NCBI GenBank assembly: GCA_024138025.1
Contig: JAMXBD010000233.1
Span: forward strand, 186,001-250,000
Direction of reading: 5' to 3'
DNA: 64,000 nt
Origin: Combretum micranthum
Taxonomy: Eukaryota; Streptophyta; Magnoliopsida; Myrtales; Combretaceae
Shown here: positions 22,288-34,207 of the stretch, in pieces
Layout of the letters: every line of letters begins with the position of its first letter
How positions within the stretch are numbered: position 1 is the stretch's first letter
The notes under the pieces: model-generated
What the model saw: the letters and a program-made list of their open reading frames with translations, nothing else
The model's database searches: none
What the model was told of the DNA's origin: nothing
Translations under genes and position numbers: made by a program

Positions 22288-24253
22288 ACACATCAACATA
22301 AGCAAATACAAAGTGGCATGCATTCTTAAGCTAATGCAATGCAAGAAGCAACAAATTACTTATTTTATATAAGTAAAACAAAACAACATTAGAGTATTGA
22401 AACTCCGATTACAATCATTAGGGAACCTGAGGGTCCTGAGTAATAGCAGCTGCTCAAGGGGTTAATATAGGTAGCCCAAATACTTATATCTCCTACATAA
22501 CTTTACAAAGATAGTAGTTTTATCTAGGATGTATAGTTGTTTTTCATCTTTACTTAATTAAATCCATAATATCACTTAGTTCAACCTGATCTCATAACCA
22601 TGAACTAAATTGTATTGCTTTCTCTTAAGAATAATCAAATGTTATATTGATATTGATGCCCCTATCGACTACCTACTGAGCTACTCATAAAATGTCATTA
22701 CGTCATGACACAGAGGTTGCTTAAGTGCCTAAACTACTATGCTTGACTTCAAATAGGGATGTTGCTCCTCAAACTAGATTAAACGATACAAACATAACCA
22801 ATTCAATTATTATTAAGCCAGTCTTTGATTATAGTCAATTTATGAATGTACATGCTATCCATCAATCAAGTAACTGCATACTTGGATGAATGGAATTATC
22901 TGGTAAGGGATTTGTGTTCAAGTACAGCTGATTATGGGGATCTATTAGAGAAGATCATTTCATACAAAATAATCCTTAAATCACAATAGTGTACTAAGTC
23001 ATCATGCCTTCATTAAAGTTAAACAAAACTTAATTCATCAAATAACTTATTACTTATACATATATATAACACATCCTATTATTTTTAATATTTAAATAAA
23101 TATATATTTTTTTATATGAACAGTATCAGGGGATTTGTCACATGCATCACAAGGGTCGTGATCACCATCACAGGTACCATCATGGCCATGATATAGGCCA
23201 CATCAAAGATTATGCCCATGATAAAACTTTTTAAAAATTTTACAAAATGCTTCGAAGAGATCACGCGTGGTGTCACGTCTGTGATCTAGGTTGTATCATT
23301 TGCAAAAAAAGGGTAAGAGGAGATTACGCCCCATGTGACAATTGTGATGTCGATCGTATCAAGTTACAAAAAAAAAAAATGTATAGAGGAGATCATGGGC
23401 CAGGTCATAGCCATAATTAATAGGGAAATATAATTTTGAGGGGATAATGGCCCCTTGAACACTCACATAATGAATAGGGTATTAACCCTATGATGTTTAT
23501 TTCAAAATTTCCGAAGTCTTACATCCTTGAAATTATTACTAAGATCTATTTTCTTCTTCTTTTTTTTGTAAAAACATGTTAAGACCATCTTATAACCATA
23601 ATATCAAAAATCATCAAGTTCATTTATACACATATATTCGTTACACATGTATATACATATCACTAGCTTCATTTAGTAACATAAGTCTATCATACATACT
23701 TTTTGAACATTATTATCAACTTTATCACTAAGGTTCTACTTATTCATCTCTATTCACATCTTCCTACACTTTATTTCACCATATTTATCATAAATCATTT
23801 CTTCAAACACCTAGAGTGCACATGTCTATTTGCATATCTATATAAACATAGATGTTAACATATCATTTATTTATTTAAATCATAAAAAAATCTACTTCTA
23901 TTCAACATTAATATCATCAAGAATCTATATTCAAATAATACATGAAAGAAATCAATTTCACTTACTTATATAACTACTAGCATCAACCAAAGCTCCATTT
24001 TCCTATTTCCTTAGCTTGATTTCTACGTTTACTTGTTTCTTATCTTGTTTCTTTACTTAAGATCTTGTGGGTTATGGCTTAGAGTGAGTTTTCATGTAGG
24101 ACTTTATGCTTGAAGTGTTGGTGAAAATGTTGGTTGTGTTAGGTTTGCTTTTGAAGTTAAAATTTTCCAAAGTTGCATTTTACTTATCCTAAAAACCTAG
24201 CTCTTGTTGACTTTTAATACATTGGAAAAGGTTTGTATGTGCTTGCATTGAGG
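22288..24253 (-). repeat. Probable 3' LTR of the antisense Tekay-like element, distal part
   Basis: Non-coding sequence in the same unit as 27960-28318 once the solo LTR is removed. It contains a run of TATA repeats near 23063, and a patch (23130-23410) repeating GATCACG/CATCACA-type words. The left border with the previous element is not resolved. I see no gene. Confidence 0.45.
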
Positions 24254-24258
24254 TATAT

Positions 24259-27200
24259 TGTAAGCTTCTAGATTTTATGGTAATTATAAGTAAATCCTTA
24301 GAACCAGAAGTCAAACCGGAACCCTAAGGTCAACTTAGTTCTATGTTAAGTCTAGTGAATCTAGATCTAACAATCCCGCATGCGAAACCTAAAAATAATA
24401 AAAATGAGATAATTTTGAATTATAGTTCAGAATAACATAAGAAAGCTTAAAAAGATCAGATTCACCAAAATTTAATTCGTTTCGAACCCAAACAAGATCA
24501 GTTTCTACAATTAAGGTCCCGACAAGTAAAATAGTGAAAATACTCTGATAACACAATTAGACTCGTAATAATATAAAGATTTAAAAAAATACCAGTTTTA
24601 AGATTTTTTTTGGTAACTAAAAATGTCAAATATAGGCCGTTTATACGTATTTTTTTTACTACTAGTATTTTAATTGTCTAGTCTACTATTCACTGTACTA
24701 ATTCTGCTATTCATTACTATTTCACTATCTCTACTTTTTCCTACTACCTATTCCTACAACTTACACACCTATTTCTTACATTTACTTTTCCTATAAAACC
24801 TTACGCATATCACATCTTACTTTTTAATTATTTTTCATTACAAAACAATAAAATTAATCAATTTTCTCCCCCTCCACTCTTCATGGCCGGCGCCTTTCAC
24901 ACATACACACATCTTATTTTTTTTCCTTATTTTATTTTATTTAATTATATCTAATTTTAACTCTAAAACTCTATAAAAACCTCTCGCTCCTTTATTCTTT
25001 TTCCACACTTTCTTACCTTAACAAAACTCTATCAAATTCTCTCTCCAAACATTCATTCCCAACTTCTTCATATTCTCATACCATCACTATCTTCTAATAT
25101 CATCAACTTTTATTTCTTCCACCACCCATCTCTCTACCTTAGGTAAACTTTTCTTATAAATATATTCATTATGTTCATATTAACATAATATAACCATAGT
25201 GTGTGTTTTCTAAACCTAGGGGTTTTTATGGAAGCAACAATATCTTCCTGTTTTGTTTAACAATTTTCAAATAATATTATTGTTGTTGTATGTTATTTTT
25301 ATTTATTGTTCCTAATTTAACTTCCATATATATATATTACTAAGTATATTTATGTATATATATATATATATATATTCTTCGAGCCTATAAGCTCACTAAC
25401 CTAACCTTTTATTTATCATGCTCTTATATTCTTGCAATTTATTTATTTATTTATTTTATGAAATTTTACTAAGACTAGTCTTTCTAGTCTTAAACTTGTC
25501 CTTATCAAGTCAAATAATTTTCTTTTCCTTTTCTTTTCTCTTCTTTTATGGGACTTATCCATAGTCTAAGTCTGAGGAGCCTTGATACCAATTTAAGACT
25601 CTCATAATTTTCTTGCTTTATCTTCTTGCTTTTCTTTTCGAGATTAGTCTATCTCTAGTTTAGAAGCCTTGATGAAAGTTAAGACTTTTAATACTTGACT
25701 TTATTTACAAGTTTTTTTTGCTTATTTAATTTTCTACATCTCTTATTTTTCACATAAGTTATTATTCTTTTGTTATGTAATATAGTCACATGCTCATGAT
25801 CATCCATAATCACTATGTTATTGTCTAAATAAAAGGAGTTCATTTCTCTTATTAAAAAAAATTAAAACTAAAACCCTTACAAAAATATTTTTTGGCACTT
25901 GAGAAAAGTTTCTATTTAAAACTTAGGAATACAATTCAACAATATCCTTTTCAAAAATTTAAATGAGTTCATCGTAGACTTTAAGAGTTAATGTTATGTA
26001 AAGCTTTTTCAAAACATAGTTATAAAGTTCATTTACTCTCTTTTTCAAAATAAGATAACTTATTATTAAATCTTAATATTGATAATTCTTTGTTATACAA
26101 GCTTTTCTTAAAAACTTATCTAAAAGAACTCATACTAACACTCTAACTAAACAAATTTCTAAGTCAAATTAAAATTCTCACTAGTTAAGAAAAACATCTA
26201 GAAAAGTAATATCATTAAACAACCTAAAGTAACAAGTTTTCAAAAAAATATAAAAGCTTTTTTTTATAAAGTCTATGATGTAGGAATGGTAGTTAAGATA
26301 TAAAAAGTACTCATATGAAATAAACTAAAAATCTTAGTTTTCATTTCAACATTTTACAAAGAGAACTTGTAGACTCCAACCTTTAAAGAGGAGATTGTTT
26401 TATGAAAAACCATAGATTGGACAATAACACTTGAATCATGCATGTAATGTGAGTTTATATATGTATAAAAATGATTTTTCAACTACATAAATAACTATGT
26501 TTTTTTTTTTTTCTATAGGATTTTTGGTTTAATAAAAGTTTCGAAAATTTATATTTTAAGGGCTGGAATTTTCGTAACAATTTTGTACCATACCATTTTG
26601 AAACCCAAATGGCTTTTTATGAAAAAAATAACCTTAGGTGGTTTAAAATGAGCAAGTTATGGTCATTTTAAGTTTGAATTTCTTGCCATCCGAATTTTAA
26701 AGAGATAAAATAAAATTAGATGGTTTAAGTAGATCTTAGATGAGATATTCATTTTGGGTATTTCTTTTGTCTAGGTGACGAGGAACAAGACCTTCTCTTT
26801 CCCGATAATTACTTCGATTGATAGAGATTGCCATGACCGAGTGAGTTTTTGCTTTTCGTTTTATATATTCACGCATGTACTTGTAGAATAGAGCACTAGA
26901 TATTAGGAAAAGATAAAAATTGATATGCATACGGGCTATCATGGAACTATGTATGTGATTTGTTATGTGTGATCAATAAATGATAAGTATATCGGAGCTT
27001 GATTGGTTGATTAATATAAATTGCCTCTATGTATACTACCGTGTGTGCAAATATTAATTGATTGCCTTAAATAAATTAATATCGGATCAGAAATTCCTTA
27101 AAACTAAATTGCTCATGCACAACACTTGGATTTTCATCATCACATTTTGCTACTACTCCTCAGCATGGGACTGGAAATGTAAGCTTCCTAGCTACATCTT

Positions 27201-27959
27201 GAGAAATTAGGATGTTCGGGGAATACGATTTCATGGTGTAACCGAACCAGATTGATAGCTTTGAGTAAGGATAGCCCGGGGACTAGTAGTACGGTTGATT
27301 AGAACCCCAAAGCGCGCATAAGTTTCAAGAAGGTCGATTGTGACCCATTCAAAGCATTATGTAACCCAGAATGGAGGGGGTAAATCCATTCTACATACGA
27401 AACTGGATAGTCGTATGTATTGTTTGATCATATGGTTGTTGCATTTCATATGCTTGCTTAATGGACTTGTTTGATTGCTTTGTTATGAGTATTGTTGTGT
27501 AAGGAATATCTCACTAAGCTCGTTATGCTTACTCCCTAATTGATTTCTGATGTTGCAAGATCATTATTTTTGCACCGGAAACTACCCTGACCGTTTGGGT
27601 ATAACCTACCCATTTAGGAAGTTTTGGAGGATTTCTATTTGAAGACTTTATATTAGTTTTCCTTTAAAATAGTCTAGTTTTAGTTATGTGTCTTCGTAAG
27701 ACTATGCTATTTTGGAGATTTATCAGGGGCATGCCCCGTAGAAGTTGTAAGACCTTATATTTTGATGAATTATAATAGCATTGTCTTGAATATTCTGATA
27801 CAATTATCTTAAAATGCATAACTTCATCGGCCTCTCTTTGTTGTGGACGTATGCCTTGTATCAATATAAAAGCTTACAAGTGACTAAGATAATTATTCTC
27901 AAGTTTTAATATCATGTACGATGGGCTGTCACGTTTAGAATATCCATTAGGACGTGACA
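24259..27959 (+). repeat. Solo LTR of family S, 3.70 kb, plus orientation
   Basis: Starts TGTAAGCTTC at 24259 and ends GGACGTGACA at 27959, with perfect TG...CA. It is flanked by TATAT on both sides (24254-24258 and 27960-27964). Related throughout to the other family S LTRs, sharing the TGACCGAGTGAGTTT block at about 26834 and the final GGGCTGTCACGTTTAG region. TATA-like CTATAAAAA is at about 24970. A (TA)n run lies near 25352-25374. No internal domain, second LTR or primer site: a solo LTR. Confidence 0.9.
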
Positions 27960-28318
27960 TATATGGGCTTAGGTTTTTGTTTATTAAGAGTTGAGCTTGG
28001 GTTTTAGCAAGAGAATTAAATTTTCAAATTCATTAAAGGCTTAAGCTTGGGCTTTTAAAGAAAATTTGCAGCAAATGGGCGTTTTAACTCTTAAAAAACA
28101 ATACATCATATTATGACACAATTCAATTCAATATATACATATCACTACAATTACATAATTACATCAACATATATACAATTCAACTTTTAACATATTTCTA
28201 AATTAATAGTTTGTCATGCCAATAATTAAAATTCCTATAACTTAAATTATCACAATTAATTTATAAAATCACCAAACAAAATATACCTTAATTAATTTGG
28301 TGCCTTTAAGATATTTCA
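27960..28318 (-). repeat. 3' LTR of the antisense Tekay-like element, proximal part
   Basis: Directly downstream (minus strand) of a polypurine tract at about 28319-28333 (minus: TTTAAGAGGGGAAGAA) that follows the end of the polyprotein. The LTR would start TGAAATATCTTAAAGG on the minus strand. It carries GCCCAAGC-type repeats near 27985-28060 and continues left beyond the inserted solo LTR. Confidence 0.6.
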
Positions 28319-28333
28319 TTCTTCCCCTCTTAA

Positions 28334-28924
28334 AGAAGTTTCGTCCTTGAAACTTATCTTATCTTATTGATCAAACAACTTAGGGTATTTCTGTTTCATA
28401 ACATTTTCTACTTCCCAGGTAGCTTCTCATTTTGTTTGACCACTTCATTGGACTTTAACCATAGGAGTCATCTTGTTTCTTAAGGTCTTGTCCATTCTTC
28501 CCAAAATCTTGATAAGCTTCTTAACTGTGATCAGATCTGGTCGTATTTTTAGTTGATTCATATTAAGAATAGCCTCTAAATCTAATATATATATTCTTAG
28601 TTGAAAAACATGAAAAACATTATGTACATCAGCTAAGTTCGGGGGTAAAGCTAGTCTATAAGCTATTGGTCCAATCCTTTCTAGAATTTCAAACAGAGCG
28701 ATATATCTTAGGATCAATTTTCCTTTTACGTTGAATTTGAACACTCTTTTAATTGAGGATACTTTAAGAAACACATGATCACCGATCTCAAATTCTAAAG
28801 GTATTCTTCTCATATCTGCGTAACTCTTGTATCGGTCTTGAGTTAACTTCATTATCTATTTAACAAGTTGAAATTTTTCTATTGCCTGTTGCATTAATTC
28901 TAGACCAATCAAGGGTATTAGTTT
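28334..28924 (-). pseudogene. Integrase C-terminal part of a Tekay-like gypsy element
   Basis: On the minus strand the frame 28852-28445 reads LTQDRYKSYADMRRIPLEFE, IGDHVFLKVSSIKRVFKFNV, ILERIGPIAYRLALPPNLAD and VHNVFHVFQLRIYILD. These are the GPF-like SH3 region and FHVS..LR.Y motif of chromovirus (Del/Tekay) integrases. Upstream, GLELMQQAIEKFQL runs into an in-frame stop. The end near 28340 keeps the usual ...ISRTKLL followed by the polypurine tract. A chromodomain would be expected after the FHVF motif; only a weak remnant could be there. Broken, non-functional. Confidence 0.85.
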
Positions 28925-28931
28925 CTCTCAA

Positions 28932-30178
28932 TATGAGTTTTGATGATAACAAAAAGGTTGTTAATTACTAACAAAGTTACTAAGTGTGCAGTGTTTAATC
29001 TATTAATGTACACAATTACGCATGATCTAAATTTATGTGAGTGTTTTACAAAAGAAGCTTCACGTCAGAGAGTAATTCAGAAACTATGTGGAAAGTTTTT
29101 CTTAACATAATGTCACTCAAAAGGTAACTTAGAAAATAAACTAGCTGTTTCTCAGGACATTTGTAACTATCAGAGGGTAAATAAGAGAATATACTTCTAT
29201 ATCGACAAAAGCTATAAGTTTTATAAACAGAAGATGGAAAATTGAATTCACTAAGGACTCTTTATGGATTTGAAGAGCCAGCTTCAATGTTGAATGTATT
29301 TGGGTAATAAATTCAAATATATTCCACAGTTGGTTCAAATATCCAAATGATTCCAGTTTTCATCTTAATCAAAGATTTGTTATTTAAGTTTTGACAAGCT
29401 TACATGCTCAAGTTCGATTTTTAAGACATGTCTAAAATATGACTTAGATTTGTCATAAGAAGCTTCTGATAAAGTTGTTTATTTATGAGATATCAAAATT
29501 GTGTCTCAACAAATCAAGGAATTCGAATTCATTGAAAAGTTGAAGGACAGCAAGATACAGGCCAATTTCAAAGGGATACAAATTTATTTCAAACTTAAAT
29601 AGTATAAGAGCATATATATCTTTGTGATATGGTCAACAACGTTCACATACCAATTCTAAGACTTATCTACAGCAAGATATGTATCTATTTTTGGCTTACT
29701 ATCATATTCATATGAAATTTGATATCTCCATCAGGTGCACAAAAGTAGGATCAAGATCTTCATCAACTTTTAACCTTATCTTATTCGTTAGAAGAATTAA
29801 ACAAGTCTACAGACATTATCAAATAGCAAGGAGGAAAATCTAGAACAAATATTCAAATCATCTCCTTATTTGTTGAAGTTCTGAAGTTTGTACATTGACT
29901 GGAGTTCAAAAACAAAAATTACAATGAAGCTTTCATAATTCTTTGAAATATTTACTCCAGTTCACAATCGTGCAAATATTGCTAGTTTATAATTTCATTC
30001 CTTGTATTGAATTTGAGAGGGTACTTTATTCTATTCCTCATTTGATTTTGATTAGTTGTGTGAGATTATGGAGGAGTGAGAGTAATATATCTTTCTCTAT
30101 AGATCACTAAATAGCTTGAATGAAGCTAGATAGGCTGAGTAGAGTGATTGAAGTTCGTTGTATTTCGATAAACTTGTA
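28932..30178. mobile_element. 1.25-kb insertion flanked by CTCTCAA repeats
   Basis: Inserted in the antisense gypsy integrase. CTCTCAA occurs at 28925-28931 and at 30179-30185. The left end TATGAGTTTTGATGATAACA resembles ends of plant copia LTRs (many begin near TGAGTTTTGATGATAACA), so a solo copia LTR with altered ends is likely. There is no coding sequence. Duplication length of 7 is unusual for copia (5), so two flanking bases may match by chance, or it may be a different class. Confidence 0.55.
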
Positions 30179-30185
30179 CTCTCAA

Positions 30186-30565
30186 CCAATAGCAAGTGCT
30201 TATCCCATTTCCAAAGTCTAAAGCACAAGCTGTTAAATGTCCTCCAAAATTTGAATGATCCTTTTCTAATTGTTTATCTGTTTGAGCATGAAAGCCATGC
30301 TAAACTGAATCCTGGTACCAAGAGCTTCATGCAAACTTTTCCAAAAATGATTCACAAACTTTGTGTCCCTATATGAGGTAATAGATGTTGGTATCCCATG
30401 GAGTCACACTATCTCTCAGATATATATTTGTGCCATTTTCTCGAGTGAGCGTCCAACCTTTAACGGAACGAAATGCACTGACTTAGTTAGCTTGTCCACA
30501 ACGACCTACACCACTTCATTTTTAGTCAAAGTTGTCCATGATAATATCATCCCCTTAGAGACATC
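30186..30565 (-). pseudogene. Integrase catalytic core of the Tekay-like gypsy element
   Basis: Minus-strand translation gives VVVDKLTKSVHFVPLKVGRS, LEKMAQIYI, IVWLHGIPTSITSYRD, FVNHFWKSLHEALGTRIQFS and RIIQILEDI, an unmistakable gypsy integrase core in which the DRD motif has become YRD and TDGQSER is changed. Stops interrupt it. On the other side of the insertion the protein resumes only at the region after YGRKCRSP, so about 35 residues are deleted at the site. Confidence 0.85.
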
Positions 30566-32060
30566 AAGTTGTTTGATTAGCCAATGCCAAGAAGAAGGTA
30601 GATTGTTCTTGCTTTTATTACAAGATTAAAGGTCTCCTTTTAATATATTCCACATTGTTGGGTAAGCCCCTTTGCAACAAGTCATGCTTCATACCTATGG
30701 ATCATGCCATTTGCCTTTCTTTTAATTTGAAAATTCCTTTTATTACCAACTACATTCTTACCAAGAGGACGGGGGACCAAAATCCATGTTTGATTAGCCA
30801 AGAGTACATTTACTTTATCTACCATTGCTTGATTCCACTCTTTGTACTTGTTGGCTTTAGAGAAAAGATAGTGGTTTAATTTCAAGAAATTTGGGTTACT
30901 TAGATGTCTTGGAAGCAGAAGGCACTTGTCTTTTGTCGATGGTAGAGGGTCGAAGGGTCATAAGATGTGAGTAGTTACTATATGGATAGTGATGAGTTAA
31001 GTCAACAGCCAAATTTATTACTTGACCTTCAATAGGTATTTATTGAGGTGTTGTTATGGGCAAAGATAAACTTGTGGGAGATTTGACTGAGAAGGAGGTG
31101 GAATTGATAATTGAAGTTAAGAATCTTGAGCATTTTGTGTTACAGAGACCATTGGCAATTTGGAATTTTGAAAGGGAAATATTTGTTCACTAAATTGTCG
31201 ATGTCTAGCCACATAAATCTTGCTAAGTTCCATGTTTAAACAATGAAATCTATAGTGATTTGGTGAATTACCCAAATAAACACATTTTCGCTTTGAAAGA
31301 AAGTTTATTTTTGTTATTTAAGTGAAGTAAAAGGAAAATGGAACAGCAAAAAAATTTTGAAATAATCATATATAGATGCTTTATTATACAAAAGAGAAAA
31401 ATGCCTTTTAATTTTCAGAATAGGGGTAGGTAAACAACTCATTTGTATAACATTAGTTTCAAAAGAATAATTCAAGTATTTAAGGAAACACTAGCATAAG
31501 CTAAAAGTTTTAAACCTATATCCACAATATGTCGAATTTTTCATTCTATAATGCCATTTTTGTTCTTGTTTATATGGAGAAACTAATCTATGGATGATGC
31601 CTATTTGCTGTAAATAATGATTAAGTTTATGAAATTCTCTACCCCATTTAGAATAAAAATCCTTAATTTTAATATTGAATTGTCTTTCTACTAACTATAG
31701 AAGGTTAAAAAAAGGTAGAGAAAACATCACCTTTATTTTTTAAGAAATAAATACAAGTGAATTAGGCAAATTATCCACAAAAAAAAAAAAAAAAACTTGT
31801 GACTTAAAGGACATAAAATAAGGGTTGGACCTTAGACATCAAAGTGAACTATTTTAAAGGAGACAAGTGTTCTATGTTTAACTAAAGCTAAAGGTAAGCA
31901 GGTTAATTTTCCTAATTGATAAGATGGAAAAAGATTGGAAGTAACACGGAAGCAAGATAAATTATTTTTTCTTATTATTTTGAAAATAGTTTTAGGTTGA
32001 GGATGGCCTAGATGGGCGTGCTTGTCATCAAAATGAATAATGTTCTCCAATTAAAGCTCG
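30566..32060 (-). pseudogene. Copia polyprotein remnant (integrase to RT start)
   Basis: Read on the minus strand from 32060 to about 30566. HFDDKHAHLGHPQPKTIFKI and the QLGKLTCLPLALVKHRT stretch (31832-32050) form the GAG-pre-integrase domain and start of integrase. The core and its tail (31200-31560: FKAKMCLFG and similar) are in broken frames. At 30682-30885 comes WNQAMVDKVNVLLANQTWIL, VPRPLGKNVVGNKRNFQIKR and KANGMIHRYEA, the N-terminus of copia RT. RT then stops at about WLIKQLDVS and is joined to gypsy integrase. Numerous stops; a dead fragment, same orientation as the gypsy piece. Confidence 0.85.
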
Positions 32061-32065
32061 CTTCA

Positions 32066-32184
32066 TCATTATGGTAAAATATAGAATCCATTCTCACTCG
32101 ATCCTCGTAATAGGATTATCTTAGTCATCTGATCCTTAAACCAAAAACTGAGTGAGAATAGACTCTATACTTTACCACCAATGA
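32066..32184. repeat. Imperfect inverted repeat (hairpin), 34-35 bp arms
   Basis: Left arm 32066-32099 (TCATTATGGTAAAATATAGA...) pairs with right arm 32150-32184 (...CTATACTTTACCACCAATGA) with about five differences and a 50-base spacer. It could be a small MITE or a decayed foldback. No flanking duplication recognised. Confidence 0.75.
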
Positions 32185-33380
32185 TTGGGAGTAAGATTGT
32201 TTTTAATTTAGATTTTGTTGTCGAGTATTTATTTTTAGTTTATTGCTATTGCCTAAATAAAGAAATGAAAAGACCTTCTATTTATTTCTAATAAACACTA
32301 ATAATAATAGAAGACTTTCATCATATTTTCTTTCTCTTTTTTTTTCCTGCTTCTTATTTATGTTTTAATTTTCATGTTTTTTTATCTTCAAAAAGCTAAC
32401 ATAGCTGAAGTTGTCATTTTTGAGATATAAAACCAAAGGCATGTGTTGAGTCTATCAATAAGGTTGAACGGGTAATCCTATTATACAAGGTATCCACCTG
32501 GACCCTGCTTGACCGAGTAGGATCCGGGTAGCTATTAAGGGTCATATGGTAGGATATAGATATAAAATTTTTAGAACCTACTCTTACATGATTGGATATA
32601 AGTATGGGGTTTTCATATCCTATACCCATTCTGAAACCTGTATTATATTGTGGAGGGTACAAATATCAGGGTTTTATGTATCTACCACATTAAATATTAT
32701 ATAATAATATTAATATATAATAAATAATAATATTTTATCTTTTATTGTGGAACCACTTATATTCAATATTATTATTTGTAGACTATATCCCAAAAAGTTT
32801 TATGATAGAAGGATTCGTACTATTTTTCTTTTTGGAAATCATTTGTTATTTTTATTTTAAAAGAACTAAAGTTGTGTATACATACTTGAACTCCTAAATT
32901 ATATGGAGACGTTTATATTATAACATTAATTAATATAAAAGCAGCTTCAAAGTTTTTGATTTTGGGATTTGGTGCAAGTTTTATAATTTTGTTAAATATC
33001 ACATAAATAGGTTCCATAGGTATTTTTTGTAGGTTTTAACCATCACCAATGAATAGATTGTATATATTGTAGAACTTGTGATGTTAACAAATTATTTTTT
33101 AAATTTTTTTATTACATATTAGATGAAAATATATCAAATAATATAAACTCAAAGTTTTAAAAAGAAGGAAAACAATAGAGAGATTTTGTAAAAAAATGAC
33201 TACAAGTTCCACATGGTACCTTGTATATTGTAGGTTTTATAGAGTATAAGGTATAGGGTGGGTATAAAATGCCATAGGACAGGTTTTGGTTATGGAATTT
33301 AATACCTTGTACCTTATAGGGTAGAGTATAGGTAGTGCTTGATACCTTACCCATCCTGTATTTGCTCATCCTGCATGCCA
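32185..33380. other. Unrecognised non-coding DNA with palindromic TACCC/GGGTA words
   Basis: No gene. Two clusters (32460-32660 and 33225-33370) contain GGGTA, GGATATAG, TACCTTA and their complements in opposite sense, reminiscent of the ends of a non-autonomous DNA transposon of about 0.9 kb. I cannot define terminal repeats, so no class is named. Between them the sequence is very AT-rich. Confidence 0.35.
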
Positions 33381-33878
33381 AACATGATAAGATGTTGCCA
33401 TTCCTATGGCATAAGGAAAAGCCTCTTCAGTTAGAGAGGATGATAAACATGACAAGAGCAATCGATATTTGTTGAGGTAGGTTTTCATATTTCGGATTGA
33501 GAGTCTATTAATTTGGATTGGCAGATGAAGATATTGTTTTAGGTGGAACAGATAAGGATCCATCAATAAAGTTGGTTACTTTATGGTAATTCAAAAGAAG
33601 GATGAATTTTGTTTTCCAAATTAAATAATTTCAGCCGGTTAATTTGACAAAAAAGCATGATGAGAAGTGGTTGGTAATGGTGCTTGTAGGCTGGTAGTGA
33701 ATACAATAAGTTGAGTGTTGACAATAGAAAAGACCACTTAAAAAAAATAGAGCTGGTACCATGTAAAAGTAGTCATTTTTGTTAATATTTTATTGTAGAC
33801 TTGATACATACATACATACATATAATATAAATGTGATGATTGGAATATGTCTAAATGATAAAAATGTACAACTATACA
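33381..33878. other. Intergenic, nothing recognised
   Basis: AT-rich DNA without motifs or repeats that I can identify. Confidence 0.5.
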
Positions 33879-34033
33879 AGAGATATGGTAAATCATGATC
33901 ATGATCAATAGAAGTTGAATAATCAAAGATAGAATTCAAGAGATATGACAAATCAAGATCATGATTAATGGAAATTGGGAAATCAAAGATGGAATCCAAG
34001 AGATATGGCAAATAATTATCAATGAAAATTTGG
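33879..34033 (+). repeat. 60-bp tandem repeat, about 2.6 copies
   Basis: Units start AGAGATATGG/GACA at 33879, 33939 and 33999, exactly 60 bp apart; the third is partial. Shared words include AATCAAAGATRGAATYCA. The antisense frame through it shows a matching repeated peptide and is not taken as a gene. Confidence 0.9.
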
Positions 34034-34037
34034 TAAT

Positions 34038-34207
34038 GGAGGGGCGGATGTGGAACCATATGACTAGAGGGAGGGGGAGGTCTTACTTTATTAAAAATAT
34101 AAACATATCACATATTTTCAATCTTATTTAAACATATCATGGTAATTAAGTTTTTTTCAAGTGAGGGGGGCTAGAACCCCTATCCGGCTTCCTCTAGATC
34201 TATTCCT
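34038..34207. mobile_element. Possible short MITE (AGGGGCGGA type)
   Basis: Starts GGAGGGGCGGATGTGG and has the internal GAGGGGGGCTAGAACCCC and a decayed right end CTAGATCTATTCC. This layout resembles the abundant plant AGGGGCGGA...TCCGCCCCT small elements. Terminal pairing is weak and no target duplication is seen. Confidence 0.35.
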
